From Taeniopygia guttata (Eukaryota > Chordata > Aves > Passeriformes > Estrildidae), in assembly GCF_048771995.1 (NCBI RefSeq), contig NC_133063.1:26306810-26370809 (forward strand): a stretch of DNA of 64,000 nt. The letters run 5' to 3'. Positions 13,539 through 27,101 of this stretch are shown here, piece by piece. A program made the translations under genes and the position numbers. Position 1 is the stretch's first letter. Each line of letters starts with the position of its first letter. Under the pieces are notes generated by a model. The model saw only the letters and a program-made list of their open reading frames with translations, was not told where the DNA came from and did no database searches.

Positions 13539-14057
13539 ATTCTACTGTATTCTTGGTGGTTATTCAGATTTTTAATTATGAAAAATTGCTGGTGCTGATT
13601 CAATATTACATTAATGAATTACTCAACATTACCTTTAAAAGACTCTTCTGTGAAAACCTGAAGTTGTGTATCATCTGGGTCTCATTAAAGATCTCATCCC
13701 AGAGTGAAATTCTCTATGTAAGTTTAGATCTCTATGTTCTCACCAGATGGAAAGACAAGTTCAAACCAGAAAGTCGTTTTCTTGTATACACTGAATATGT
13801 GTTGCTGAGGAATTAGCAGACCTTCTTCTGAAATCCTTTTAAATAATTGCTAAAAAAAGCAAACAAAAATTGTACTTTGGGTGTATTTCCTTATGTTAGA
13901 ATGTATCTTTTTCACTAATTTTTGAATTTTTCCTGATTTTGTTAGAGCATCAGCTTTAAAGTTTTTATAATGAAGAACTGAGTTAAACTTCATTAAACAT
14001 TTTGTGGCAAAGTACTTCCCACAAAAGTATGTATTGAATAAATAAATAAAGACACTG
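12321..14057. other. Intergenic with long poly(A)
   Basis: AT-rich. An uninterrupted run of 34 A bases lies at 13,500-13,533. The sequence just before it shows no conserved gene on the + strand, so a processed pseudogene is not supported. Confidence 0.6.
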
Positions 14058-14470
14058 TGGTTAGTTGACCCTGCCAGATGCCCACCCAACCACTCTATTT
14101 CCCTGTTCCTCAACAGGATAGATGGTAGAAAATGTAATGAAAGGCTCATGGGGCAAGATAAGGACAGGGAGAGAGACCACCCAGCAGTTGCTGTCATGGG
14201 CAAAACACACTCGAGATGGGGAAATGAATTGATTTTTTTACCTATGAAATCAACGCAGAATAATGAGAAATAAAAGCTGCATCCTTAAAATACCCCTCCT
14301 TCACCTCTCTGTCTTTCCTGGGCTTAGCTTTGCTGCTGAATTCTCCACCTCCTCCCCAGAGTGGCACAAGGGGATGGGGAATGGGGGTCATGATCACCTC
14401 CATCACATGTGGTCTGCAGGACCTTCCTCCTCATAGGGAAAACTCCTTGCAGTCCTACACACAAGCCTAA
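14058..14470 (-). mobile_element. Partial bird LTR, reverse orientation
   Basis: It shares blocks with the longer copy at 15,393-16,350. The landmarks are 'GTTGACCCTG' at the left, 'AGATAAGGACAGGGAGAGA', a 'GGGCAAAACA' block, 'TAATGAGAAATAAAA' and a 'CACCTCCTCCCCAGAGTGGC' type block. It lacks the tandem cysteine-rich-looking GC blocks of the longer copy, so it is a truncated member. The ERV class is unverified. Confidence 0.7.
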
Positions 14471-15392
14471 TACAATATCTATAAAAATACAGAATATAAA
14501 CCCCACTAAATTAATTAATAACTAATAAAATAACTGTATAAATAAATATTTAGAGACTTACAGACTTTATTTTCTGGCAAGTTTATAGGCTGACATATTT
14601 CAAGGAAAATAATAAGTGAAAAAACTTCAATTTTGGGCTTTTGATAGCCAGGAATTCTATCACAGGGAAACTAATTTCTTTGTTTAAATGTTAACATTTT
14701 GTCATCTAACCTTGCCCACAAGTCTAAACATTTTGAAATCTGTAAGAGGCTTTCCCTGCCCATACCATGCCAAACAGGAAGACGAAAAGCCACAGGAATG
14801 TACCTGTTGACATCACTCCTGAGGGCCGTCTGTAAACAGACATATGTTACAAACATACAGATAAAAATATGCTACAAGGAGTACAGCTTTGCACCCAGCA
14901 GTCAACCTGTGATCTTCTGACACCGTTGCAAAAGCACAGACACAAAAGGGGGGGCTGAGAATATAGGTACATGACTGGCACCAAGCATTTTATGGCTGCT
15001 GCACAGGAACTGAGCTATCTTCTGTGCTCAGGACCCGTTCTAGCAGATGATGTGGAAGTCAGACCTCGCTGCAGCTGGAGGAAGTCTCAGACCTTCCATA
15101 ACCAACCACAAAATAAAGCCAGAGGTGCTGAAGGGCAGTTGAGTGGGTCTTCAATGCATGGCCAAGCTTTGGAGGTGTTGGCAGACAACCATTCCAAGTA
15201 GACACATTAGGGTGAGGCTTAGCAAATGGGAATAAAACAAGGATTAGATTAAGTGGAGTTGTATGTTGAATGTCTATACCAGGGAATAAAAAAAAAAACA
15301 AAAACTGCAAAGTGACAAATACCTATCCCCTTCCCCCCAGCTTCATCTTACTCAATGATCATCTGGTAAAGTTATGAATATAGCATTCTGAG
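14471..15392. other. Intergenic, nothing recognised
   Basis: AT-rich between two LTRs of the same family. No supported gene. Confidence 0.55.
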
Positions 15393-16350
15393 GGTTGACC
15401 CTGACTGGCCACCAGGTGGTCACCAAATTGCTCTCTCACTCCTACTTCTCTACGGGATTGTGAGGAGGGGGAGAAGTGGCAGAAACAGCACAAGTCAAGA
15501 TAAGGACTAGGACACCGCTTCCTAATTACTTGTCAAGGCTAAACAGACTTAAATAAATTAATGTCTCACTAATTAAGAGACTGTGATGAGAAATAAGAAC
15601 AAGTATCAAAAAACTTCTTTGCCCCACCCCTCTGTTCTTTCTGAGCTGAACTTTATTCCCAAATTATTTAGCTCCTCCTGTGAGTGGCAAAGAAGTTTGG
15701 GAAATTGAGGGTTGCTATTAGTTCTTACATGTCTGAGCTGCTGCTTCTTCCTCATGCTCTTCCCTTGCCCCAGCATGGGTTCCCAACCACATGAAATAAT
15801 CCTCCTCCAGTGCAGGTCCTCTCCATAATGGGTGCAATTCCTCAGGAGCCAACTGCTCCAGCTTGAGTCCCCCACGGGCTCTGAGGCACTGCCAGTAATA
15901 ATAAATGACAAAACCTGACCCTGTGTGGGCTCCTCTCCAAGGGCTGCCAGGAGCCAGCTCCATCGAGCCCCTTCTCCTTGGGGTCACCACAGCTTGCTCC
16001 AAGGCTGTGGGGGATCCCTGCTGCCCATGGAGCCCACGGGCTGCAGGGGCACAGCTCTGGCACTGGAGCACCTCCTCCCCTCCTGCACTGCCCATGGGGT
16101 CTGCAGGGCTGCTGCTTCCCCCTGCTCTTACTCGGCTGCCACAGCTGCTGCTCTACGGCTGTAATTCCATCTTTCTTTGATGCAGCACCCCAAAGGGGCT
16201 GCCGCTGCTGCTGGCGGGCTCAGCCCTGGTCAGCAGCCAGTCCACCACGGAGCTGCTGGCACTGGCTGTGGTGGCCTGAGGGCAGCTCCTCACAGAAACC
16301 ACCCCAGTGCCCTCCCCACCCAAGGTTACCAAAACTTTGCCACACAAGTC
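15393..16350 (-). mobile_element. Long bird LTR, reverse orientation
   Basis: It begins with the same 'GTTGACCCTG' block as the copy at 14,058. It continues with repeated GC-rich units of the type 'CTGCTCCAGC...CCACGGGCT' (about 15,850-16,100) and ends near 'ACCAAAACTTTGCCACACAA'. Internal tandem units of this kind are known from a widespread long bird ERV LTR. ORFs of about 80-128 codons on both strands are by-products of the GC-rich repeats. No internal viral genes are adjacent. Confidence 0.72.
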
Positions 16351-19300
16351 GAGCGGAAGCTTGAGGAAATGCATTCCTTTTCCAAATGTATCTTGCCAGT
16401 TTCCCCTGAGTATCAGGACTGAGAGATCAGAGATGTCATGCTCTGGTGACGAGAAATAGCTTCTCCAAGGCAAGTGGCAATTTCCTCTCTCTCCTTCATT
16501 CATGATATGAAGTAATTTGAATGTAATTGCCTGATTGTTTGTTCACTTAACTTTTTTTTTTTTTATTTCCACTTACAGTTTCTACAGTAGATTATTGTGA
16601 ACAGAGGCGTGTGAACAAAGACATTTTCCTAAGCTTATTCATCTCCAATATCCAAGATCTCCTTAACTTCATCCATGTCCCTTTCTTATCTGCTGAAAAC
16701 TGTTTTGTGTTAATTGGTGTCCTACAGTGTTAAATAGTTCTCAGCTGGACAGCTGCTATTCCAGCAAGCTGTCTGCCTGGACCTCTCCCACAAAGGTCAT
16801 CATCCAGCCTTGTTGTCATAGCACCAGCATGTTGACCTTTTTTTTTCTTATTCATGTGTATACTCGGGATGTCCTATCTAGTTCTGTGGACAAAGATTTT
16901 TGCCTACAACATGATTCACTGAAGATAAATATGAATGTGTCATAGGTCTGTTCTGAGGAAATCACCTCCTTATGAGTTCTCTTAACAAGATCATAAAAGC
17001 CATTTTCCTGTTCAATGCTTCATTGCCCTTTTTGTAATTATTAGGACAAAAATATAAATTGTGTAGTGTAAACGAAGTCTGGCAAAAAAGGGAGAATCCA
17101 TGTTTAAAATTAGGGCCACAGACAATATTCTGTATGTATGTATAAATATTTGCCTAAACACTTTCACTTCTGAGATCTCATCTGTGATAAGAAGCTGAGA
17201 GAAGCAGCCATGCAACTGTAATGTCATGTTTCATTGCAAATTGAAAAAATAAACAAGTCTGGACTTAGTCAGAGTTACTGCTAGCACCAGCTGCTGTGAC
17301 CTCCTACTAAAACAGGAGTGACACACTAGTTTTTCAGATTCTGATGTTTACAATTGAGTCAATACATAGTTGGTTTCACACTAGTATTGAATTACCAAAT
17401 AATTAAATTTCAAAGAGAAAGTATGCAAGCAAAAACCAGTCAATGCCAACAGTTTTCAGCAACTGTTTAATTTCAAACATCCTTTAAAGGTCAGATTAAG
17501 AGAAAGTCAGATGAGCTGACAGAATACTTTAGAGTTGCTTCAGATCTGGAAGCAACATTAAGACACTTATTAAGCTTCTGTATTTTGGGTTTTCTCCATG
17601 CAGATCTTTTTTTCCAGCTGTAAGTTTTCCCATATGGAAAAGGAGGCTGTCGAAGTCTGCTTAGGGGATGCACATGCAGAAGTTTATTATCTCTTTCATG
17701 TGCCTGTTGTATCGCATAAATATAAGCATATCTGCATCTCATTTTTCAGATAATGAAAAGGAATGCTCAGATAGGTCCCAAAAAAGAGGGCTTCAGGCAA
17801 CAGGTGATGCAATTTCTTAGTGCTGGAAGGTTCCCCCTTGATGTAGGTGGAGAAAGAACAACATAGACAAGGAACCAACATAAATAAAAAAGTTAAAGCT
17901 CATTCCACTAAGGAATTATAATAATTGTCCCTTTGCTCCCAGTGCTTTTTAAATCTTCTCCTACAAAAACTTGCAATGAGTATCTGGAACAGGTAATTTT
18001 TAACAAAAGAGCATCAGACAGGTTAAACATATTAAAGTAGCAGCAGTTAAGAGGAGGTGAACTTTATTTACAGAACTGGGCAAGGTCTGGAGAGAAAAAG
18101 ATAAATTAGACATATCAATGCATAAGAAATGTTGGTTATTTTCTAGGCTGCTACAAGACCCTTGTTTAAAAGCAGGCTTCCAAAGTGATTTTGGCTTGGA
18201 AAAAGTATGTAAGAAATTGTGCTAAAGGACTTATTTTCCTGTGGGTTTTTTTGTTGGTTTTTTTTGTTTTGTTTTTTGGGGATTTTTGTCTTGTTTTTTT
18301 TTTGTTATTGTTGTAGTAGTGCATCTCTCGGCTACACTGAAGAAGAAATACTTGTGTTTTATGAAGTTCTGTGCAATTTCTGCAGCTATATTTTCAAAGG
18401 ATTTCATTAAGAAAATGAAAAAAAGCTTTTCCGCATAAATAAATAAATTTAATGAAGTATACAGCTGATAGTCCTGTTACAAAAGAAAAATATCACATTA
18501 TTTATCCCACTGGTAGAGAGAATAACATTTGGTTTACATTAGAAAAACAGAAAGTTTAGAAAACATTTCTTCACACATCTGATAATAATTACTAATGTTG
18601 CTGTGATGATAAATCTTTGGCTGGAGTTTCAAAGTAGATTTACCAACATTTATTTCTTAAAGGGAGCAGCAAGTGCTCTAGTGCTTCCAAGCTTCATTTT
18701 GCTCAGAATCAAACTAGTGGCCCACCAAAACCTGTCTCTTCAAAACCGTCTCTGGAGAATCACAGCAGATTCCATATTCATGTGTTTGGACATTTTACAA
18801 AGTCATTGTGCAAGTTTTGGAATTGTTTTTGTTGTCAGGGAAAGCTGGACCATTTTCCCTCAAGTCTGTGTTTCTGGAGAGTGACCTTCTGATGGGACAG
18901 AAGTTGTGTGATTTCAAGGTTAGTCAAATGCCTGACTTGTCCCAGGAAAGGAGAATAAAAATGCTTCAGAAGAACCAGGTGCTCGGGAGCTGCCCTTTTC
19001 TGTCAAGACATTCCCCTTCTGCAGGTGATTTATTGTATGTTCTGCTTTTTTTTCTTTTTTACTTCCATAGCTGAGAAATATTTATTTTAGATGTTGTTCA
19101 GATTTTCATTCCCTCTGCTTATGGGATTTTGCAAGGCTAAAGCAGATTTCACACTTCCAGAACCTCTCAAAGCCTTGGACTTTGTCCTTTTGGGCTAAGA
19201 GGAATGATTGTGGCAGGACTGTCAGTGTACAGCCCACCCAGGTTTGCTGATCTGCTGGCTGCAGTACTGGCTACAGTAATAAGGAAGGTAGTTTAAACTG

Positions 19301-20336
19301 CAGCTGAGAAGAACTGAATAGTTGTTTCCCTGTAATTTCTCCTCTGTTTTACATAACATGCTTGATTTCTGCACCTTGCATGGAGTTGGATTTAGTGTTT
19401 GCTGAGGTGGAAACTGTAGGAGCAAGTTCTGCATGGAAACTTCTGCAGGATTACATTTTTCATGAATGTGAATGAGGGTACTTTTCTCCTGTCTGAGGCC
19501 AAGATGTTCCTGATCCAACATTTAAATCAGATTTTAGATGCCTTTATAGCAAAATTTGGAGTGCCTGTGAAGCTTGTGTACTTTCAAGTTAATTGGCAGA
19601 TAAATGTAAGTTTTCTGAACAGCAACACTACTTAGGTATCTGAAGTCCAACTTGGACTGAAGATAAGATGTTTAAACTAAATATTTGCATTAAATCAAGT
19701 GGGAGAAAAGGTTTCCCTTTAAAAACATACCCAATGTTGATATTGACCTGCCTAGTCTTCTTAGCATTTGAATACTATTTCTTTCTCAGACAGCTTGAGC
19801 ATATTTGAAAATCACCATTCCTTTAAAAATAGTGGTTTTGGTTGGTTAACTTGCAAAAGTTAACCAACCAAAAGTTCATACCGACTATGTGCAGAGGAGT
19901 ACAGCTGGGGACAGACAGGATCATGAGAAAAAATTGACTTTGCAGGATAAGAACCAATTCAGGAGACCAGCACAGAACTGTCTGTGTCGTTCCCTCTGTT
20001 CCTGGCTCCTGCGTGCAAACTAAAGTGCTGCTAGGTGGGAGGGTAGGCATGTATCTTACAGGCTATACATTTTGGAACAGATTATTATGCTTCGTTGATT
20101 TAGTCTTTGCACGTTTTTCATTAAATCGATTATAAATAGTTAAACAAGATTGGTTTAATTTAATTAAAAGGATTGAGGGCTGAATGCTTTCCAAAGGCCA
20201 GATGTCCAAACCATCTGATGGGCCTGACTTGTCTAACCCAGAGACACACATTATTACAGTGAATTTTTACTGAGCATAGCAAAACTGTGCAACGGCTTTT
20301 GCTGGTTCTGCTGACTCTTAGTAAAACTATCAACTG
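16351..20336. other. Intergenic, nothing recognised
   Basis: AT-rich sequence with a T/G-rich low-complexity patch at about 18,235-18,315. No gene or named repeat that I can support. Confidence 0.55.
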
Positions 20337-21853
20337 GGGAAAAAAAAAAAAGGGAAGAAAGAAGGCAGGAAGCCAGGCAGGAAGAAACAGAAAGAAAGAG
20401 AGAGAGAAAGATGAAAAAAAGAGAGAGAGAGGAAGTAAAGAAAATAAGAAAAAAAAAAAATGAAAATGAAAATGAAAATGAAAATGAAAATGAAAAGGGA
20501 AAGGAAAATGAAAAGGAAAATGAAAAGGAAAAGGGAAAGGAAAAGGAAAAGGAAAAGGGAAAGGAAAAGGGAAAGGGAAAGGGAAAGGGAAAGGGAAAGG
20601 GAAAGGGAAAGGGAAAGGGAAAGGAAAAGGAAAAGGAAAAGGAAAAGGAAAAGGAAAAGGAAAAGGAAAAGGAAAAGGAAAAGGAAAAGGAAAAGGAAAA
20701 GGAAAAGGAAAAGGAAAAGGAAAAGGAAAAGGAAAAGGAAAAGGAAAAGGAAAAGGAAAAGGAAAAGGAAAAGGAAAAGGAAAAGGAAAAGGAGGGAAGG
20801 GAAGGGAAGGGAAGGGAAGGGAAGGGAAGGGAAGGGAAGGGAAGGGAAGGGAAGGGAAGGGAAGGGAAGGGAAGGGAAGGGAAGGGAAGGGAAGGGAAGG
20901 GAAGGGAAGGGAAGGGAAGGGAAGGGAAGGGAAGGGAAGGGAAGGGAAGGGAAGGGAAGGGAAGGGAAGGGAAGGGAAGGGAAGGGAAGGGAAGGGAAGG
21001 GAAGGGAAGGGAAGGGAAGGGAAGGGAAGGGAAGGGAAGGGAAGGGAAGGGAAGGGAAGGGAAGGGAAGGGAAGGGAAGGGAAGGGAAGGGAAGGGAAGG
21101 GAAGGGAAGGGAAGGGAAGGGAAGGGAAGGGAAGGGAAGGGAAGGGAAGGGAAGGGAAGGGAAGGGAAGGGAAGGGGAGGGAGAGGGGGAGGGGAGGGGA
21201 AGGGGAAGGGGAAGGGAAGGGGAAGGGGAAGGGGAAGGGGAAGGGGAAGGGAAGGGGAAGGGGAAGGGGAAGGGGAAGGGGAAGGGGAAGGGGAAGGGAG
21301 GGGAAGGGGAAGGGGAAGGGGAAGGGGAAGGGGAAGGGAGGGGAAGGGGAAGGGGAAGGGGAAGGGGAAGGGGAAGGGGAAGGGGAAGGGAGGGGAAGGG
21401 GAAGGGGAAGGGGAAGGGAAAGGGAAAGGGAAAGGGAAAGGGAAAGGGAAAGGGAGGGAATAAGAAAAGAAAAAAGAAAGAAAAGAAAAGAAAAGAAAAG
21501 AAAAGAAAAGAAAAGAAAAGAAAAGAAAAGAAAAGAAAAGAAAAGAAAAGAAAAGAAAAGAAAAGAAAAGAAAAGAAAAGAAAAGAAAAGAAAAGAAAAG
21601 AAAAGAAAAGAAAAGAAAAGAAAAGAAAAGAAAAGAAAAGAAAAGAAAAGAAAAGAAAAGAAAAGAAAAGAAAAGAAAAGAAAAGAAAAGAAAAGAAAAG
21701 AAAAGAAAAGAAAAGAAAAGAAAAGAAAAGAAAAGAAAAGAAAAGAAAAGAAAAGAAAAGAAAAGAAAAGAAAAGAAAAGAAAAGAAAAGAAAAGAAAAG
21801 AAAAGAAAAGAAAAGAAAAGAAAAGAAAAGAAAAGAAAAGAAAAGAAAAGAAA
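20337..21853. repeat. 1.5-kb polypurine satellite (compound microsatellite)
   Basis: The + strand is almost pure purine for about 1.5 kb. Its parts in order are: mixed GAAA/GGAA (20,337-20,460); (AAAATG)n (20,456-20,500); mixed GGAAAA/GGGAAA (20,500-20,621); (GGAAAA)n, about 28 copies (20,622-20,793); (GGGAA)n, about 76 copies (20,794-21,174); (GGGGAA)n with shorter-unit interruptions (21,175-21,415); (GGGAAA)n (21,416-21,460); (GAAAA)n, about 75 copies (21,480-21,853). The 350-, 472- and 581-codon open frames here are stop-free only because the repeat contains no stop codon. Array length in an assembly may be compressed or wrong. Confidence 0.97.
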
Positions 21854-23634
21854 TTATATAAGCCCTGGGGTCAGATAATGTGGAGAGAATTAGAATTCCA
21901 ATCACCTGGGAGGGAAAGGGAGAGGAGAAATATTATTGCAAATATAGCATGTACTAGCACAACTTTCACAGAAAGCATAAGGAATTGCTCACCTATTCTT
22001 TTCTCCTTAACAAATCAAGCTGCAAATGGTATTTCAGACTCACTTCAACATACTTCATTAATCATTCTCCTTGTTGCACTGCAGTCTTTAAGGGTATGAC
22101 TGTTTATCCAATTACTCATAATCTTTTCTCAACCTGTAAATCAGGACAGAAACATAGATGTTTTCTTTGCCCATGAAGCAATGACACGGCTCCAGCATTT
22201 AATAAAGGCTCTTGTGGCAAGAGGAAGAAAGTAATTTACATGACAAATTACTTTTAAGAATCCAGTATCCTGAAATGATAAGTGTAGCTCTTTATACATT
22301 GAAACGAGGATCAAAACCTTCTTTCAACAGAGATAATTCTCTAACTCAAATTTATATAAGCTTGGAATGTTTGGGGCTTGGGTTTTATTTGGCTTTTTTT
22401 TTTATGTTGACTTTTTATTGGTTTTGAGTTGATTAGGTTGTTTTTGATGGGACTTTAGATGTTTTGTTTGGTTGATTTCTTCATTTAGTTCATAATTTTT
22501 AGTTCATGTGTAAATAAAATCAAAATTTCTCTGACTGAAATTGGAAATTTCTTCTGGTAGTGTATTTCAATAGCATATTCCGACATCTTCCTCTTAATTG
22601 GTGATACTCTTTTAATTCTGGCTTCTATCACAGGTATGAAAAAAGCTGAGGAATTGTAAGGAGCAATATACTCTGTGAAACATGAGGTAATTGTGAAAAA
22701 CAAAATGTGTTTGACCTTAGGGTAACATTTTTTAATTATACTGAAAGATCACCCAGAAACCTATAGCACTGTTAATTTTTTTATGCAAAGCTGACTTGTT
22801 AAAACTAAGAAACATTGGCTATTATAGTGTTTCTATTTTTGTGTCATGTAACTGGAAGAAAAGTATAGCTTTATTCAGAAGAGGTAGAGAGAGACCAGTT
22901 CTGCTTGCATAAATACATTCATCAGGAGTATTTGATTCCCAAACTTTAGTTTACAAGAATTGACATTTTACAATCCAGATTATTTTTTAGAAGTTATTTA
23001 TAAGGTAACTTGGACCTGGTCACCTGTTTTCTCAATTTTTATCTGTGTAGACTTTAGATTCACAAGAAGTTTAAGGAGGCTTTGCTTTGTTTTACTGCAG
23101 ATGTCATGAAAAATGCAAATTTAAAAAAAAAAATTATGCCAAAAGTTTAAGTTCTTTGCCGAAACTTGAGGTCTTAGATAAAATTAGTTAGTCAAGACTA
23201 AAACTAGCCATGATACCATCACGTTTTCTACAAAAACATGTAACACCACAGAGTATGAAGTATACCACATAAAAGTAACATATGTGAGAGCTATAATGTA
23301 AAATCTTTTACATTTTTATACATCTGGATTTAAAAGCAAATATATCAAAACACTCTAGTCCTGCCTCCTTACTCAGAAACTAAACATTGAGACTGCTGTA
23401 TAATCATCAGTAAAAAGAAATTGCACCTCAGGAACAAGGAGAGGAAGAAAAAGGATCAGGTGAAGGAATCAAAAGTTCATGCTACGTTCCAAAAGTACAG
23501 GTATCTTTTTAAATGAAGAGATACTTAATAAGTGATTTGAGCATTTCAGAGTAGCACATGTAAGAGGGTTTTTTCCTCCCATGTTCAAGATAAAACAATC
23601 AATATGAGAATAGACTGTTTCATGATCAAATACT
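21854..23634. other. Intergenic, nothing recognised
   Basis: AT-rich, no supported gene or repeat. Confidence 0.55.
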
Positions 23635-23770
23635 GGTTATCTAGAGAGATTCTGGCACCTTCATTCCTGGAGGTATTAGAAACCCAAGTGAAGAGAGCCC
23701 TGCGTGCTGTACCTGCACCCACCTTAAGTGAGAGTTCAGACTAAATGTCTCCAAAGCTCCCTGATTGATA
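23635..23770 (+). repeat. Old CR1 3' fragment (tentative)
   Basis: Resembles the CR1 3' UTR order: a 'CATTCCTGGAGGTATTAGAAACCCAA' type block, then an 'AGAGCCCTG...CTGTACCTGC' block, and finally 'CTAAATGTCTCCAAAGCTCCCT'. Strongly diverged. Confidence 0.5.
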
Positions 23771-25309
23771 GATTGAGTCTTTCACAAGTTAACATGTAAA
23801 CAATATACTAAACTGTTCAATTTTGGCATATGGGGTTTTTTTACCACCTACAATTAACTAAAGCCAAGTGAAGACATAGTTCATCTACTACAGATGTGTT
23901 TGCTATCATTTCTTCTTCTGTAAAAGCTGCAAATATCTGTTCCAAGCTTGTGTATCTTGCTATTACAGCAATCAGGTCATATTTTGCATTATAACTGCAG
24001 ATGAAGAATCAATATAGCTAATATCAGATTCATCGCTTTTCCAAGTTAATTAGCCATGGAGTCAGAAGGTGTCAAAGAGTAGTTTATTGTCTTAATGTTA
24101 TTGGATAAAACACATGCAGAATTGTAGTTTCTATTTGCAAGTAACAAACATTATAGATAATACCTGCCAATTTTTATTATTATTATTTTATTTCCACTAT
24201 ATTTTCTGGGGTGTTTTTAATTTAATAGGCAGATCCTGGAATTTTAATACTTGAATTCCCCTATTAGATGCTCATGATACAGAGAACAGCTTGAAAGCAC
24301 AGACTCAGAGAAAGATTAAAGTAAAAGACGCCACTGGTTGCCATGTAGTCCAGCTAACTTGCAAATTACACCAGGCTGCTCAGGTTTTAAAAATCCACAG
24401 GGACAGCAGTTTTACAGTGTCTGGGCCTCATGTCCCAGTGTTCAGGTATCCCCATGCTGAGAAACTGTATTATACTCATGAGGTAGCACAAAAAAATGTG
24501 TCTTAGGGTAAGTGGAACAGTAAATACAATTAATGCAAAAATATGCTATCCATTTGCCATTATTAATAAAAATAAACAAATAGAAACTCAATCCACACAA
24601 TCCCCTCTGCCCTCCCCCACCAAAATACCATCCCCAAAGCACAAGTCTATAAGTGTCATATCCCGAGTAAGACATAGGAATGGCAAGAGCTAGACTTTCA
24701 AAAACTGATTGAGAAAAGGTAAATTTAAGGGGAGGAAGAAACCCTAAAATATACACTCCCTGTGAACTCTTGTTCACCAATAAGATACCCAGCAGTGACT
24801 CAGCTCCTGCAGGGTGGTAAATTCTAAAAAGTTGTAAAGGAGAAAATAAGAACAGGGGAGGGGACATATCCATTTTCACATTCCTAAGCAGCAACAGGAT
24901 ATGCCTTTCTCTGAAGAAACCGGGCACAAAAACTCTCAGAGTTGATAAATAAATAACAATTTAAACTTATGAGACGTTAACTAAAGTAAGGGGTAAGGAA
25001 GTGGGTATGCCCAAAGCTCCAAAAGCAAAACCTCTGTTAGACAACCTGAACAAAGATGGCCATACATCTAATGATGACCAGGTAGCTTAGATACCAGTGG
25101 GACTTGAGCTATCAGTTATCTCTTCCAGATCTCCCAGCTATGGAGTAAAAAACTAAAAGGAAACTACTCAAAGATATGGGTAAAAGCCACAGACACAGCT
25201 TTCCCAACATTTGTCTCTATAAGCTGTTCTCTCTTGTGAGATACTAAGGGTGTGATGATATGTATTATCAGTATATTATAGCATGGTTGCAGGGTTTCAA
25301 ATGAAATCT
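23771..25309. other. Intergenic, nothing recognised
   Basis: AT-rich, no supported gene or repeat. Confidence 0.55.
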
Positions 25310-25490
25310 CATGGATTCACAAAATTGTTTTGGCTGAAAGTTACTTCTTGATATTTTATAGTCCAATCCCCCAGTCAAGCAGGGCCACGTAGAGCAAGTT
25401 GCCAGTGATCATGTCCTGTGGGATTTTGAATACCTCTGTGAATGCAGATGCCACAATCTTTCTGGGCAACCCTGACAGAAAAGAAGTGGG
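25310..25490 (-). repeat. CR1 LINE fragment, antisense
   Basis: Antisense CR1 wording: 'ATAGTCCAATCCCCCAGTCAAG', then 'TCCTGTGGGATTTTGAATACCTC', and 'CACAATCTTTCTGGGCAACCCTG'. Block order is as in the CR1 3' UTR read backwards. Confidence 0.78.
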
Positions 25491-26355
25491 ATCTGTGTGT
25501 TCAGATGACATACCATGTTTTAATTTTTGTCCAGTGTATCCTGTCCTGCCAATGGGCACTATTAAGAAGATTTTGACCCTGTGAAAATGTGAAATGCACA
25601 TGTAAAGTGTGTGAAAAATAGTTAAACTGGGGAGAATTCAAAGGCAGGCTGTCCAAGAAAGAAAATTACCTGCATCATTCTGAAAGGTAGAACTACCAGT
25701 AAAAACTGAATTGAAGATATTTAATTGGCAAGAATATATCATCAAATTGGAATAACTAAATTATTGACTATTTACATAAGGGTCACTGTCAAGAAAAAGA
25801 GAAGTTTCCTGAATATTAGAGACACCATGTACTGACCAAATATGAGTCAAGACATTCAAAATCTACTACACAGAAATGACATTTACAGGAGATTGCAAGA
25901 ACCCTTCTTGCTATAAAGGATGCAAATATATTTTCAAGTTAACTTCAATTTTCATTTCCAGGCAGCATGTCCACACAAAAATCAGTGACACACAAAGATA
26001 CCTTAGTAAGTGCTGTATATTACCAAACAAAGAGTATGAACTTATCCATGATGGCATGTAATTTTTCTTGGATGACAAAATCCTTCTTTCCCTGGAGAAG
26101 TTCATCTGATGTTCTCTTTTCATTTTGAACTGTGTCTCACCTGTAAGCACAAACTCATCTCCTGTCTGTGCACTGACAGCTGCTTTCTTCTCACTGTGCG
26201 TTTTAGTCCCAGCCAGACCCTCATTTATTTCTGATGGCTTTCTGTGGATAACCAGCCATGGCCTTATGCTAACATGGTTTAAAATCCCACTCACACACTC
26301 TAATTACAGCCTCCTTAGCACTTTCTGTCCCACAGCTAGAGACATCAGCAATATA
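25491..26355. other. Intergenic, nothing recognised
   Basis: AT-rich, no supported gene or repeat. Confidence 0.55.
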
Positions 26356-26460
26356 TTATAAAATCATAGGAGCAAGAATGGTTTGGATTTGAGGGGACCT
26401 TAAAGCTCATCTCATTCCAAACCCCTGCCAAGTCTTAGCACTCACCTCATGACTATCAAA
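26356..26460 (-). repeat. CR1 LINE 3' terminus, antisense
   Basis: 'AAATCATAGGAGCAAGAATGG' followed by 'GGGGACCTTAAAGCTCATCTC' is the reverse complement of the CR1 3' end. Confidence 0.8.
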
Positions 26461-27095
26461 TTTATACCAATTATTTTCCCTCATAGAAATATGCTCACAG
26501 TCTAATTGTTTCTTTACCAATTTAATTAGACAAAGATTTTTTCCCCTGTCCCAGATTTCTACAGCTTCCCCTAGCATGAATAATGAATTTTTTACAGATT
26601 TCTATAAAGAAGTCTGTAATAGACTTCTCCAATAGACTTACAGGAGTACTGCTAGACAGGATTTGTAATAGAAGCTCATTTAAGAGGAAAAAGAAACCAT
26701 CAAATCTTCTTTGTATATAAATTTTCTAAGAAAGAACAATCAAGAAAGAAGGCTTGTTCACAGTGTAAAAAATAACTTGGTCATGTAACAAAGAAAGCTT
26801 AAGTGCTCTGGGCCACCAAGTCACAAAGAACATAAATTACCAAAAATTGTCACTGTGGGTACAGGTTTGACATTGTCACAGGACCATACTGTTCATAAAA
26901 TCATGGAGAGATTACCTTCAAAGCATTGAGGAATGAATGCCCAAACCATGTTTCTTCTCACTGTCTTCCTAAAGAGTAGCTCTAATCAAACATGTGTCCT
27001 AATAATAATTATTATAGAAGATCAAAAGGAGAGACCAATAGTGTTGCAAAAAGAGTTTGTCCCATTTTGAAATTACTCAACAGCTGTAGACATTT
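26461..27095. other. Intergenic, nothing recognised
   Basis: AT-rich, no supported gene or repeat. Confidence 0.55.
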
Positions 27096-27101
27096 GTCAA
27101 G

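Noticed and set aside
15718..16503. Overlapping ORFs of 73-128 codons on both strands
   Set aside because: They lie inside or at the edge of the long bird LTR, with repeat-derived composition and no retroviral gene motifs.
20160..21905. Open frames of 350, 472 and 581 codons on both strands
   Set aside because: They are translations of the polypurine repeat. Low-complexity Glu/Lys/Gly or Ser/Phe/Pro/Leu products arise because the units contain no stop codons.
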